From Edaphochlamys debaryana (Eukaryota > Chlorophyta > Chlorophyceae > Chlamydomonadales): 64,000 nt of DNA. The translations under genes and the position numbers were made by a program. Of this stretch, positions 22,432 through 35,600 are shown one piece after another; position 1 is the stretch's first letter; each line of letters starts with the position of its first letter. The stretch covers positions 1,860,001 to 1,924,000 of the forward strand of contig JAEHOE010000005.1 of the NCBI GenBank assembly GCA_016858145.1, read 5' to 3'. The notes under the pieces are model-generated. The model had not been told where the DNA came from, searched no databases, and was given only the letters and a program-made list of their open reading frames with translations.

Positions 22432-25400
22432 ATGCCAGCACTTGTGGTCCTCGGCCGAAAGCTGCTCATTTCCAGCGACGCGGTGCCCTTCTTCGCTCTA
22501 CCGGCCGCTATCCTACACACCTGTGGTGTCCTATTGCTGCTCTCCGGGCTGATTATCAGCCGGTGGCTGCGCCCATGCGACCACGATGATGGCGGGGGCA
22601 AACTGCTGCCTTTCCTCGCCGCTGCCGCTGCCGCGTATGGCTGTGGCGCGATGCTGGAGTGGGCCCTTGTTCAAGAAGGACTTAAGGGTGGGTGGTCGTG
22701 TTGCGGGGAGCCGAACGGCGGAACGGGCACGGGCACGCGGCGGGCGAGGGCTCGGGGCTCAAGGTCAACACCTACGGCGCCAGTATGTGGATCATCACCC
22801 AGTATGACTCTCTGTCCCGGCGGATAAGGCCGGCGTGCAACGGTGTGCATGGTTGGTCTCCCTGGCGGGAACTCACGAACAAAGCGAATAGGGCCTGCAG
22901 ACCTGCGCCATGCCGAGGCAAGCGTATTGAAATGGTTATGGTGGCCACCCTTCTTCCAAAACCTGTTGTTCGTGGACACAAGCAGTCCATGGGCGCGGCG
23001 ATGCCCCAGCACTCTTTCTGTGAGGCTAGACTGGTTTCGTCTCCAGGCGGGAAGCGAACCTCGGGGCATTACATCCACAGCGGTGCTGCTAGCGGCGGCA
23101 ATACGACGCAGAAAGTGAAGTGTGTCGGCGCATGGCGTGCACGCGGCAGACGCAGCAGACGGCGACCCAGCAGCGACGCCTTTGGGGCATTTCGCTCGGG
23201 GGCACCAGTTTAGGTGGGGCTTCAGGGCCGCTAAACCGCGGTCTGCATTCAGAAGCTCGAGGTACCCAGGGGTGCCCTCCCCTGCACATTGCAAGCTGCC
23301 CCCCTCTCGCCCCTCTCGCCTCTCCCGATAGGCCGGCCGCTGGAGACGCGCGCCCGCCGACGCGTGCCCTGGCTGCTGGGCCTACATGTTGTGGCGTCGG
23401 CCGTGGAGATCCTTGTGGCGGCCTACGGCTCGTTGCTGCTGACTACCCACACTGAGTTGTGCTCCCACTGGGGCTCCAGGCCCCTGGCGGTGGCCCTCGT
23501 GCGGACCTCCTGGGGCCTCATCGCCTTCAACACGTGAGGGGGGACAAATGTGTGATAGGTGCATGCACGCTTTGCTATGAAGCCCTAGTGGTGTGGGCAA
23601 GGGGGGCCGCCAGCATTCGGGAGGTTGGCGTTAGGCAGGCCCTTCAGCCTAACCCTTTAGCTCACGCACTGCCCCTGCCCTTCCCTGCATCATCCCGGAC
23701 CCCTGCAGACTCTTGACGGCTGTAGCGTTCAACCCGTGGCATGAACACGACATCGTTGAGGCCTGGTGAGTGGGGCAACTGGAGACGGGGCGGGTGAGAA
23801 GCACGCGGACTCTTAACGCAACAAGGGGCACGGGCTGGGGCACCTATGTCAGTTTGTCACCCCTCTCAGCCTGCAACGTGCGCCCCTGCATCCGTTTCGT
23901 CGCCTGTTGCCCCAGGGAGTCAGGTATAATGGCGGTCTTCCGGCTGATGCGGTGCCAGACGGGGCTACTCACTCAGGACAACGTCCAGGAAGACAAGTGA
24001 GGCGCCGGGGTGCCTTAGGAGCAGTCTTAAGGCGGCAGGGGCTTGCAGGTCATCAGCACGCCAAGCGTGCACGGCTCCCGTTCAACCCACCTCTGCGCTC
24101 TCATGCAGGGACCCCGCACTCCGCCGGATCGCCCTCTTCTTCTCCAGCCTCTTCCAACACGTGGACGTCACCGTTTCAGACATTGCGACGGCCATGGTCC
24201 TGGTCAAGGCGTCGCAGGAGATGCGGCGGAAAAAGGCGCTCCGGGCGGCCATGGTGGCCGCAGCAGAGGAGGAGGCAGCCCGCGCCGAGGCAGCGGCCGA
24301 GGAGCTGGAGGGCGTGCCAGCGTGTGTTGGTACCGCCTACAGCACGGATGACGTGGCGGCGTCGCCTTTCCTGGCCTTTCAGTGGCAACCGCAGGCGGTG
24401 TCGTCACAGGCACTGAGCTCTGGGGTGGACGGCGTTGCGTACTTCCGGCTGCGTCCATCGGGCCCCGCTCTGGGCGGGAAGAAGCTTGCTCCGCCCCCCA
24501 CGGAAGCGGCCGCCCCCGCCGCCGTCGCCGTGGCGGCACCGCCAGACGACGCCACCCCTGAGGCAGAGGACGATGACAGCTTCTCCAGCCCCTACCTGCC
24601 TCTGCCGCCCGACCCGTCCCTCTTGCGCCGCATGCGCAGCCCCTCGCTTTCCAGCCCTAAGGAGGAGGCCCAACCGGCCCAGAAGCCTGCAGCTGTCGGC
24701 GGGGCGGAGGTCACGGAGGCGTTTGGGTTCTTCGGGTCGGAGGTGCTCGGGGGTGCTCAAGAGGACGGGGCCATCCGCACCAGCGGCGGGCTACTGGTGT
24801 CGCTGACGTCAGCTGTCAGCGCTGACGTGGAGGAAGCTGAAGCGTCGGGCGGAGCAACGTCCGACCAGGCGCCGTCTTCCTGCCTGTCCATCCAGATTCC
24901 GGGGACTCCTCAGCAGCTGACGCTGGCCTACGCGCTGGGTGGCGGCGCGGCTGGGTCCAGCAACAGCCTGTTCCAGCTGGACGTGTGTTCCGGCCCCCTG
25001 TCGGTCGCTTCTGTCCTCGGGGCTTCCCTGCTACATTCGGGGCCAATGCCGCCTACCAGTACTGTCGTGCCCATCACCTCCGCCGTACCGGTATCCACGA
25101 CAGATGCCCCTTCCGCCTTCGCCTCCGCCACCGCCGCCGCCTCCGCCGCCACCGCCAGCGACGACGACGAGGGCGATGACGACTTGTTCGCCAGCCCCTA
25201 CCTGCCGCTGCCTCCTGACGTCACCCGCGTGCAGCTCATGCTGCTGCAGGTCAGCTCAGCCATGGCGGATTGTGCGGCGGCAGCAAGGGCTCTGGACGGC
25301 TGCAAGCTGGCGGGGACGCAACGAGCAACGACGGACCTGGGCGGTGGAGCGGGGCCGTCGCTTTCCGCTCCTGCGGCGGGCCAGACGGCGAAGGCGCCGG

Positions 25401-28400
25401 ATGGCAGCGCTGGACCGGAGGCACCTGAAACTGCAGCAGGCGGAGCGGCACATATGCTGATGTCGTCTCCTTCTGCTCCGCTGATGCCTCAGGCGGCGCT
25501 ACCATCGCCCAATCCCTTCGCCCGGTGCTGGACGGCCCCCAGCCGGCTGCCCCACGAGCTGTCGCCCATGCAGCCCACCGGCTCGGGAGAGTGCCTGTCG
25601 GATGAGGAGAAGCTCCTCTGCCCGCCCTCCCTTTCCCTCCGCCTGAGCACGATGAGGAGCCTCGAGGAGGCTCCGACGGGCTCCACCGCCGCGTTGCCAC
25701 TGGATACAGGGTTTGGAGGGGAGGGCGACGACTTTGCCCTGCCTCCCACGTTCAGCCGCCTCCACTCCCTCGTCCACCTCACCCCCGCCGGCGTGGAGAA
25801 GCACATCGAGGACCTCGCCCAGGAGCTGGCGGCGGAGGCCGAGGCCGAGGCCGAGGCAGAGACGGACCTCTTCCACACTGACAGCGATGACGAGCCGTTG
25901 CGGTGGGCCGTTTCGGCGGCGCCTTCGGCGCGGGTCAGCAGCAACGGCGGCGGGGCAGCGGGTGGCGGCGTGAGCGAGGCGACGGGCGAAGGGGCGCAGC
26001 CGGCGGCGCCGCCAGCGAGGGGGCTGCTGTCGCGGTGCGGGTCGTCTCGTCTCTCACGGCTGTCTGACATGGCGTCGTCGCTTCGCCGCTACGGCGCGGA
26101 GGACGCAGCCGCAGCGGCGAGCGAGGAGGCACCTCAGCAGGCGGCGGCACCAGGCAGGGGCCTGCTGTCACGATGTGGGTCGTCTCGCCTCTCACGGATG
26201 TCCGACATGGCGTCGTTCCGCCGCCAGGGCGCTGACGACTCAGCCGCAGGGGTGGGCGGAGGGGCACAGCCTGCGCCAGCCCTGACCAGGGGCCTGGCGT
26301 CTAGGCCCGGGTCATTACCTCGTGCCAGGTGGTCGGAGATGGGCGGATCCTTCCGCCGCCCCGGCACTGACGACGGTACCGGCTCCGTACTAGGCATGCC
26401 AGCTCCGGGTATGATGTCTAGGTCTACGTCGCTGCGCCGCGCGAGGTGGTCCGAGATGGGCGGGTCCTTCCGCCGCAACGGTGCGGACGACACGGGCGCT
26501 GCGGCGCTGCGGCAGCGGATCACCGACAAGGCCCTGGCAACGGCGTTCGGTGGGGCAAGGGCCACGGTCGACAGGAGCACGCTGGAGGAGGCCCGGGTGT
26601 ACGGCAGGTGCGTTGTGCAGGCCGGGTAGACGGGACTTGCCATATATAGCGTGTACCGAACCGTGCAGGGCATGCCGTGGACGCGTGGGCCCAGCGGCGT
26701 TGCGGGTCGTGGACTTCTAAAAGATTGAGCGGTGCTCCTTCACCACGTTTTCACAGGTACTCGGCAGCTACTTACGGCGGCTACGATCCCCACACGGGAG
26801 TGCCCGGCGGCACGTACAAGGACTGGCAGCCCACGTGGTGGGACCGGCTGATGGGCCGTGGCCCTGCGAGCGCGGAGGAGGGCATGCGCCAAGCCATGAA
26901 GGACAGCATGCTCAAGCTCACGCCTTACGTCGTCCACGTCAACACGGGTGGGGTGAAATGTCAGGCCTCGGGGCGTGATTTACCGGGATGGGGACGAAGG
27001 AGGAGAGGGTGGAGAGCGTAAGAGAACGCCTGGGCTACGTCGGCGGCGACCTGGCACGCTAGGCCCAAACGCTGTTCATGTATGGTCCTGACCCCACTGC
27101 CGCAGAGAATTCCACTGAGGGCTTCCTTCCGTTCGCGGTGTGCCTGGACGAGGCCACCAGGTGAGGTTGCGGGCGCCGCAAGCATGGGCCACTCAGCGGG
27201 GGAAAGTCCTCGGGGGAAAGTCCTTGGGAACGGATGGCTGGAAAGCCGTGTACTTCTGCCCATCGTCATGTACGACTAGGGTCCAGGTTGTGGAATTGTC
27301 TATCGCTTGAGACCTATCCTCAACTGTATTGTCGCTCGTAGCGAGCCAGGCTTTTGCGATCTGTCGCGGGCTGTGACCAGCAAATCAAAGTTGCCAGCGA
27401 CCTTGCCCGCTGCCATTGCTAAATACATCTATGTATAAGTGTATAGCAGACTTGCTACCTAATGTTGGAGTGGCGACGTTTGACCCGGAGGAAGACTCGT
27501 CTCTTTGCAGCCGCTCCTCGCGCGACCCTTGCTTTGACGCCCCTCAACACCTCGGCTTACCACATACATGACGCTTGCTGGGTCCTTGCGCGGCTTGTGC
27601 CGCCCCGTGCAGGTCCGTGGTCATCTCCATCCGCGGCACCGCCTCGCTTGAGGACATCATCACCGACGTGCTCCTCGCGCCCTACGACGTGCGCGAGCTC
27701 CTGCCGCCAGGGCTCCTGCCGGCAAGGGCAGCAAAGGACGAGGAGGAGGAGCCCGTGCTGGTGCATGGAGGCTTCTGGGGAGGTGAGCCGCCGCTCCTGT
27801 AGAGCCCCCTCTCGCCCCCTCAGTCGTGCTCTCCCATTCCCACCACGCTACGGCACTTTCGAACATGCATACATACCGTTATCGCTGAGCTCTCTGCTGT
27901 GTCCTCAACTGCAGCATCTGAGGCGATTTTGGTCAACCTCAAGCGCCTGGGCCTCCTGGAGCTGCTCTTCCCGGCGCCCCCCGGCCGCGCCACGGACACG
28001 TGCTGTTCAAGCACCCAGACAGACCCCCCCGCTGCTGCTGCCGGTACCACCTCCTTCATGGGGTCTGCGGCGCCGGCTTCAGCCAGCACCCACCGCACCG
28101 GCCGCCAGCGAGAGGCTACCGGTGCCGAGCCGGAGGCCGGGACTCCCTCCGACCCGAGCCGGGTGCCACCATCGCCGCCAGCCCTTGACCCTGCTGAGGC
28201 GACACAGCAGAACGAGGACTCTACCCCTTCGTCGCAGCCCCTCCCGCTCCCGGGCAAACACCAGCAGGGCGCCGCCGCCAGCAACGGTCCTGGCAGCGGC
28301 TCTGACCGCGCAACTGCTCGAGAGGGCCGGGGCGGCCGCGGCAGCAGCCGCAGACTGGCGCTCCTCTCCCGCATGCCCCGCCTCGTGTCCGCCCCGGCCA

Positions 28401-30696
28401 CGAGGCGTGGCAGCGGCAGCGGCTGGCTAGATGCCCCAGCCCGCCTGCTGTCCCTCATGGGTGGGCACAGGCCCCGCACAGAGTCTGGAGGCGAGTCGGG
28501 CCCAGCGGCCGACGGGACTGCGCAGGAGGCGGGGAGCTGGTCGCGGGCTGTGCGGCAGGTGTCGGTGCTGCTGTGCGCAGCTTCCGCCTGGCTCCACCCG
28601 GGCCCCAAGCCCTCAAGCGTACATTCCTCGCCCGGAAGCAGCGGCACGGCAGCTGCGGATAGCGGGGAGCCTCAAGAAGGGGCGTGCGAAGATGGGCTCG
28701 CGGGTGCGCAGGGGCTGGTGCGAGGCGACAGCTCACAGCTTGCGGAGGAGGCAGGAGACGGCGGAGGCAGCCACCCAACAAAGAGGCTGCAGCGGAGCAA
28801 CAGCCGCTCGCTAGTCCGGCGCGGCAGTCGGCCCGACCTGTCCCGGTGGGGTCAAGCGCCGCCCGCGTCCCTGGCCTCCGCTGGCCCCAACTCGGCCTCC
28901 AACGCCCAGCCCACAGCCCAGCCCGACGGCGGCGCAAGCAGCGGCGTCAAGCGGCTCATGATCACGCTGCCGCTGCCGCTGCCCACACGAGACAGCCCAG
29001 CAGTGGCCTCCGGCGGTGGTGCACGGCCGTGGCGGCTGGTGGTGACGGGGCACTCGATGGGCGGAGGGGTGGCGGCACTGCTGGCGATGCGGCTGCGGGC
29101 GGCGTTGCCGCACGTGGAGGTCAAGGCGTGGTGCTTTGGGCCGCCAGGTGAGAGCTCAGAGCTCATGAGCTGCTCACAGGCCGTCATCTCCAGGCCTTGA
29201 CCTTGTCCCCTGGAGTCTCCCTTATGGGTCCCGCTTGGCTCTCTTTACGCCCTCAGGAGCCCTGGCGAGCCCGGAGCTGTGTGCAGCCATGGAGCCCTTC
29301 TGCGTCAGCGTGGTGGCGGGCAAAGACCTGGTTCCCCGCATGAGCCCACACGTAAGCCGCAGACCCCCTGCTAGAATCCCCGAGGGCATGCCCGGGACCT
29401 GGTCCGGGCTCCTCTCATCTCTTCCGGCATCGGCATGGCATGCTGTGAGGCCCTGCCCCTACCTGTGCGCCTTGCATCCCGGCCCACCTCTGCCCTTAGA
29501 CGATGGAGCGCTACCGGGATGAGATGATGACCGCTCTGGCGCGGTGCAGGTGAGGGACGAGTCGCAGGCATGAAGGCTAACGGACGGGGGGCGACACGTG
29601 TTGCCAAAGCTCAAGCCGCCGTCCGTCTGCCTCTCACCCACCGCCACAGCTGCTCCAAAGCGGAGGTGCTGCTCGGCACTTACAGGAAGGCTAACCGAAC
29701 AAGCTGGGTGAACCGCCTGCTGCTGCCGTTTGAGGACATGCCACAGGAGGTGGGTTCTGTCGTACGTGCACGTGCAGTCGTGCCGCAAGCACACACTGTG
29801 CATGAATCTATGCTTTCCAATTTCTCCTTCAACCCGCTCGCCGCGGCCCCCTGTGTCACCTACGTTTTGCCCCTGCTTCCCGGGCATTCCCTCAACCCGT
29901 TTGCCCCCTGTGTCCCCCAGGCCGCGGAGGCGCTGTGGCGCTACCACAGGGCGGTACAGGAGGCGGACCGCCTCCCCGAGATGCACGCACCGGGCAAGGT
30001 GCGTGGGAGGCTCTACCTTAGTGTACCTGCAGGCATGCCTGCTCAGACGTGCAGGCCCGACAGAAGCACGGGGCGTCCGACATCAACAGAATGGCTTACT
30101 GACTTCACCGTACGCACCCTGCGCTTCGTCCCTTCGGCGCCTGCCCACAGGTCCTGTACCTCCAGCCCAGTGCGGCCCCCGTCGCGCGGCCTGAGCCCAC
30201 CCTCAGCCGCTCGAACAGCGGCACGCTGGAGCCGTCCTCGTCGCCTCGCAGCCTGATGCGGCAGGCCACCCTGTCCTCGCTCCGCCTGCCCCTCTCCTCG
30301 AGCGCCGCCCCCGCCTCCGCCCCCGCCGCCGCCTCCAAGCCCCCGAAGGTAGAGCTGCGCTACCGGCCCGTGTGGGTCACGGCTGCCGAGCTGAGCGCCG
30401 AGGGCATCCTGGCGTCCAGCCGCATGCTGACGGACCACAACCTTCTAAATGCCTGTCTTCCCGGTGAGGGGGCAGGGGTATAAGGGTGGACATGGAGGAG
30501 GGGGGCCCTTGGAAGGGCGGAGTGCAGGGTGGGCTTGCATGAGGCTCGACGGACCACAACCTAGTCAACGCTGTGCAAACCGGCAACAAAAACAGCGCAA
30601 AGCTAACGACATTTTGCCCCCTTCCCCCCAGCGCTCGACAGTCTGCTCAAGCCAGTAGAGCAGCAAGGAATGGCGTCTAACGGCTGCGGAGTCTGA
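22432..30696 (+). CDS. DAGL-type class 3 lipase, copy 2 (15 exons)
   Basis: Exons: 22432-22687, 23332-23533, 23709-23765, 23916-23996, 24109-26607, 26757-26947, 27106-27160, 27613-27782, 27915-29147, 29257-29351, 29500-29549, 29650-29749, 29921-29998, 30151-30463, 30632-30696; 1814 aa, in frame. Four hydrophobic segments (residues 1 to about 165) come first, then the HVDVTVSDIATAMVLV box. A low-complexity region of over 700 residues follows, with an LVHLTPAGVEKHIEDLAQEL box and four degenerate repeats near its end. The catalytic core has SVVISIRGTASLEDIITD, GHSMGGG with Ser1551 (Met replaces the usual Leu), KDLVPRMS with Asp1605 and TDHNL with His1785. No RVRF motif is seen. An extra intron (30464-30631) splits the last exon. 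It is the most diverged of the plus-strand copies and seems to have escaped most recent conversion. Confidence 0.88.
26016..26500 (+). repeat. Four degenerate coding repeats in lipase copy 2
   Basis: The protein reads RGLLSRCGSSRLSRLSDMAS, RGLLSRCGSSRLSRMSDMAS, RGLASRPGSLPRARWSEMGG and MMSRSTSLRRARWSEMGG, each followed by a short FRR.GADD-like tail. Units are about 37-45 codons apart. Units 1 and 2 resemble each other most, as do 3 and 4, suggesting two rounds of doubling. They are basic and serine-rich, so they could be phosphorylated. The other copies lack them. Confidence 0.8.
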
Positions 30697-32626
30697 CTTT
30701 GAGGCGGTGTTGTGAGAGCGCGCCGTAATGGGCAAAATATAATGAAGTTCTAGTTGAGCATCAGTCGAGCTAGCTGTTGGCGGCATGCTAATGGCCGTGG
30801 GAGGTGAGCACCCGTGACGTGGGACCCTGGCGGGCTCAGGTGCAGAGCTGGCTGGGCCTAATGTGGTGGCACGCACGTCATGCCCCGCAACCTGTACTTC
30901 GGGCTTCATCAGGCACTGCACTGTCCAGAAGTCAGGAAGTACGCGCCAAGGGCGCTGTGCACGTACTTAGGCCTCCTAGGCCTCCGCCTGCCTCAGCCAG
31001 GAGCGCGAGCCCACACTGCTTTTTATCTAGCTGGCATATGCGTGTCATCCTTATAACGGGTTGAAGGGATGAAGCCCGTGCTGACCGGGCAGGCATGGAG
31101 GTGACTGGTTGCGTCCTTGCCGGGCGGGTCACCTCAGCCTTGACCTCTGCGGGATGTTCCAGCGGGCAGCGGGCGTTGCTGTTGTTGATGTTACCAACAG
31201 TGAGCTATTCAGCACTCGTACTGTGATCAGCATCTGTGCCCTTCGCTGCCCTATGTGTTGCGGTAGCGGAGTGAGGCCGTGGCGTGCCTTCAGATGGCCG
31301 TGTCGTGCAGACGGTCTATGCTCATTTAGTTGGTCTTTTGCTAGTGTGAACACGCGCTGCTCTTCTTCTTGCTCCTGTTGCGTGCGCCCTCCGCGCACTG
31401 GTGGTTCTTCCTGAAGCACCCTCTTGAAATGGGGGCTCACTTAGTATGGTAGCACGCTTCAGCCCTTCGGGCCCCATCAATGTGGGCCCCATGAACGGTA
31501 CAGGTGGACCCATTGCTCCACCATGAATTGCTCAGCGCGCAGCGACGCAGGCATTGTATGCCCTACTTCCTATCCGACAGAGCTGGGTTAAGTAGACGCC
31601 TTCCGTAGTCCACGGCGAGGCAACGTCGAAGGGCTCCAGGGCTGTGTCACGGCACGCTGACTGGGTTTAAATTGAGAGTCGTTCTGGCTAGCGCCGTTCT
31701 ACCTTGGGCTCTGGTACATGTGAGCGCCACAGCAGCGTTGCGGCCGCGCTTTGCGGATGGGTGCTTGGAGTCTGCGGATTTGGTGGTAGGGCTTGGGTCT
31801 TCATGTTGCTGAGGTAACGGAGTGACCTACGGTGAAGGCCAAGGGTGCGGGCCGCCCGTGCAGGCTTGGGACGAGGTGATGCGCAAGGCGGAGTACGGTA
31901 TCGTGCGTGAGGTGTTCTAAGGCCCTGCAGGGCTGCAGCTCTGCGGCTGAAGAGGGCTGAAGCAAGCAAAGGCCGACAGGGCCTGAGCGTGCGCGACTGT
32001 GCGCCATCCCGCTCGGCTGCTCGGCCCACAGTCTCTGCTCCTGTATGGCGTAATTGACGGGGTTGGGGAAGGGCCCTGGAGGCCTGGTGCAGGTTAATCG
32101 TGTTGAGCAGGGCGGGCCGTGGCAGCGGGGAGGGCACCAGGGCGGGGAAGGGGGTGGGGGGGCAGCCCAACTTGCTTGTTGTGTGTCCTGATGTGTTGTC
32201 GTCTATCTGTTGCTGTGACAGGCACCGCCCTTCCGCTCCTGTGCTCGCTCCACCACGCAAGCGTAATGGTGCCGTGTTGTCTGCCGCCACCTCCTGACCT
32301 CCTTGACGTGACGAGCGCAGCGCTTGCACTCGAGTTCAGCGCTCAACCAACCGTGCGTGACCGAGCATGCCGTAACCTCAGGTTACGGACAGAAGAGACG
32401 GAAGACTTGGCCTTATATAGAGACCTTGAATCGGTTCACGAGAGTCCAGGCCGGCCAGACGGACCGTGAACACTCGAGGCGGGCGGAGGCACATCGCGAA
32501 TCGGATGAGCGCCCGTTGCCTAATACCAGGCCCATGCCCCAGGTCCGAATGTACATCCAGACCGTTTGCCCTCATCAACTCTTACATGGATCACCGAGTC
32601 GTCCCCCGCACTGCTGCGTAGCCGAA
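30697..32626. other. Intergenic region between lipase copies 2 and 3
   Basis: I see no gene. The first part should be the copy 2 3' UTR, but I found no TGTAA motif there. A TATATA-like stretch at about 32413-32420 lies some 215 bases before the copy 3 ATG and could be a TATA box. From about 32440 to the ATG the sequence resembles the same interval before copy 4. Confidence 0.55.
32603..32626 (+). promoter_or_regulatory. Conserved 5' leader block of lipase copy 3
   Basis: The 24 bases just before the ATG differ from the block before copy 4 (42180-42203) at only two positions, while more distant upstream sequence is much less alike. It ends GAA before the ATG. It may reflect start-codon context, constraint on the leader or a short conversion tract. 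Confidence 0.4.
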
Positions 32627-35600
32627 ATGCCAGCCCTCGAGTTGTTCGGCCGACGATTGCTTCTCTCATCCGACGCCCTACCTTTCTTCGTCATCCCTGC
32701 GGCCGTCCTTCACACATGTGGTGCAGCTGCGCTTTTGCTGGGGCTCGGACTGAGTCGCCTTGCTTGCGGTGGTCGTGATGGCCACGGCGCCCTGCTGCCG
32801 TTTCTCTCCAACGCGACCACGGCTTACAGCTTCGCGGCTGCGCTGGAATGGTGGCTGGTGCTGGAAGGCCTAAAAGGTGCGTCACAGTTCAATCATGCAG
32901 TCGGCCTGTCGGACGACTTGTCGCCCTTGGCTCCGAGCCGCCGCTCAAGCTAATCAACGCAGTCTAAAAATTTGATCCCTGGTAAAAACAGGCGTCGAGG
33001 CTAACGGGGGCCACGTTGCGGGGGTCGGGTAGTTGCGAAGCTTCATTCGTCAGCCGCGCCACCCGTTTCGCGCGGCTTCAGCTCTGAAGCGTTTATCGGC
33101 AGCTTCTAGAGTCGCACTTGGCAAGCAACCCTGGCAAAAACGGGGCTGAAAACCGCTGAGTTCAGCCCGCTCCATCCGTCTAGATATGTAACCTGTCTGG
33201 ATGCAGCTGAGAGCGCTGTTGGTGCTTAGGAGTGATGAGGGGTGCCCGAGTATGTTCCCACGCCGAAGTGGTTTTCGCAAGAGCTTGATTTGGGCAGTCT
33301 TTTCAGACCATGCATCCCCCTCGGCGCACAGCTGATTGGCGTGCACATCGCAGTTGGGCAAGAGTGACGAGACAGTCCGTCGGGGCCACAACGGGACCCA
33401 CACGTGCCACCTACCCCGGGTCACTCGCGCGCCTTACACCCCTTGCCCCTTCCTCTCCAGGCCGGCCGCTGGAGACGAAGGCCCGCCGAGGAGTGCCCTG
33501 GCTGCTGGGCCTGCACGCTGTGGCGTCGGCTGTGGAGGTTCTTGTGGCGGCCTACGGCTCGTTGCTGCTGGCTTTCCATGTTGAGCTGTGCTCCCACTGG
33601 GGCTCCAGGCCCCTGGCGGTGGCCCTCGTGTGGACCTCCTGGGGCCTCATCGCCTTCAACGCGTGAGAGCGGGTGGAGAAGGTTCCGGATTGGAGAGGCA
33701 GGCCTGGTATCAGGCTCAGGGCAGCGGCCATTCCGGCCGTCTCGACGGGTCAAGCTGCACATGCGGGGGAGCGCCAAGGCTACCCTCACCCTTCCTCGCC
33801 GCGCTCTTCACTTGCTTGTTTGCTGCTGCCCATCGACTGCTTTCAGGCTTCTGACGGCCGTCCTATACAACCCGTGGCATGGCCTTGACTTGGTGGAGGT
33901 GTGCGGGCACGTGATTACGTCTACTTTGCGGGCCGGGTCCCTGCCCTGGGTTGCAGGAACGGTACCAAGTACTGCCCGACACAACCGCCATCAGCGGAAA
34001 CCCACTGCACGCACCCTAAACTGCAGGCATGGGAGTCTGGGTTCATGGCGCTCTTCAGGCTCGTGCGGCAGCAGAGCCTCCTCACCCGCGGAGCCGCCCA
34101 CGACAGGTGCGGCAACAGCAAAGGGGTACCCTTTGATGAGGGCAGCCTGAGATCCAACAGGCACGGCAGTCCGCCGAGCTCATCATGCCAGCCGCCAGCC
34201 TTTGTACCGAAGCGCACGTACCCACGTTGCCTCTGATTCCCATCCCGCGCCTGCCCCGTGCACATACAGGGACTCGGCGCTCAAGCGCATCGCGGAGTTC
34301 TGGGCGAGCCTCTTCCAGCACGTGGACCTGACCCTGTCCGACATTGCTACGGCCATGCTCCTGGTGAACGTGGCTCAGGACCTGCGGCGGAAGAAGGTGC
34401 TGCGGGAGGCCATGGTGGCGGCGGCACAGGCGGCGGGGCAGCCCATCAGCCGACAGACGACCGGCGAGGCGCTTGCTGACGAGGCGGCCCCTCAGCTGGC
34501 GCAGCCACCAAACGTGGCCGCGCAGGAGGTGGCAACGGGGCCTCCGCCGGCCCCGCTTCGCCCTCTGCGCGTGGCGGTTTTGGGTGCGTCCGCGGCCGCC
34601 GCCGATAAGTCAACCACCCGCGCCGCTAGTTCTGCCGGCGGTGTATGTCAGTCGCCTCTCCCGCCCTCCGTCACAATCCTCCACCGCCCGCTCCACCTGA
34701 CCCCCGTCGGCATAGAGGATCACATTGACGAGCTCACAAACGAGCTGGCGGGCACGCTGGCTGAACCCAGGGAGGCTGCAGAGAAGCCGCAAGCGGCTGG
34801 AGACAGCGGTGTCGGCAACTCGCAGCCGCAGCCAGCAGTCGCATCCCCACTAGGGGCTATCCGCCGTCAGGGCGGCGAGGCGTCTCGGCGAGCGCGTGAG
34901 GCCTCTTTCGGGGCGGATCCCCTCGCTCGGTCCGGCCTGCAGCGCGTGCGATTTGCCGACGAGCACGCAGCCATGCAGCCGGCGTCAGCGACGGCAGCCC
35001 CCTCGCAGTCCGCCTTCCTTGATGCGGCTCTTTCGCAAGCCCCAGTGCCCCAGGCTGCTGCGGAGCCTTCACCAGCCGCGGCACAGGCAGACGCGGCAGG
35101 GGCGGTAGCGGCGGAGGTGGCGGAGGCGACGGGAGACAGCTTTGGCGGCGAGCAGCTGCTACCGGGAGCTGCGGCAGGAGCCACAACCGGGGCTGGGGCT
35201 GACGGCCTCAGCCCCGTCGGCACCGTGAAGCGTGCGGCGGCTGCTATCGAGGCCGCCTTGGCGGCGGGAGTGACGAGGTCGGGAAGCTGGTCGGCGGCAG
35301 AGGCTGCCGCGCTGACAGCTGCAGGGGCCCCTGCCGTCGGCTCGGCCGCCGCCGCCACGGGCCATCACAGCGACGGCGACGGCGACGGCGACGACCCGTT
35401 CAGCGCTTTCCTGCCCATGCCGCCAAAGTCTACGTCGCCGTCCGAAGTGACGACGGAGGGCTTCGAGAGCCCAGTTGGAGAGCTGCGGGCGAAGGGCCAG
35501 GCCCCGGAGCTGACGAGATCGGTGAGGGTGGTGGCAAGGGCAGGGGCCCTCGTCGAGGGGGCGGAGGAGCTTCAGGACCCTGCAGCGGAGGCAGCAGCAG

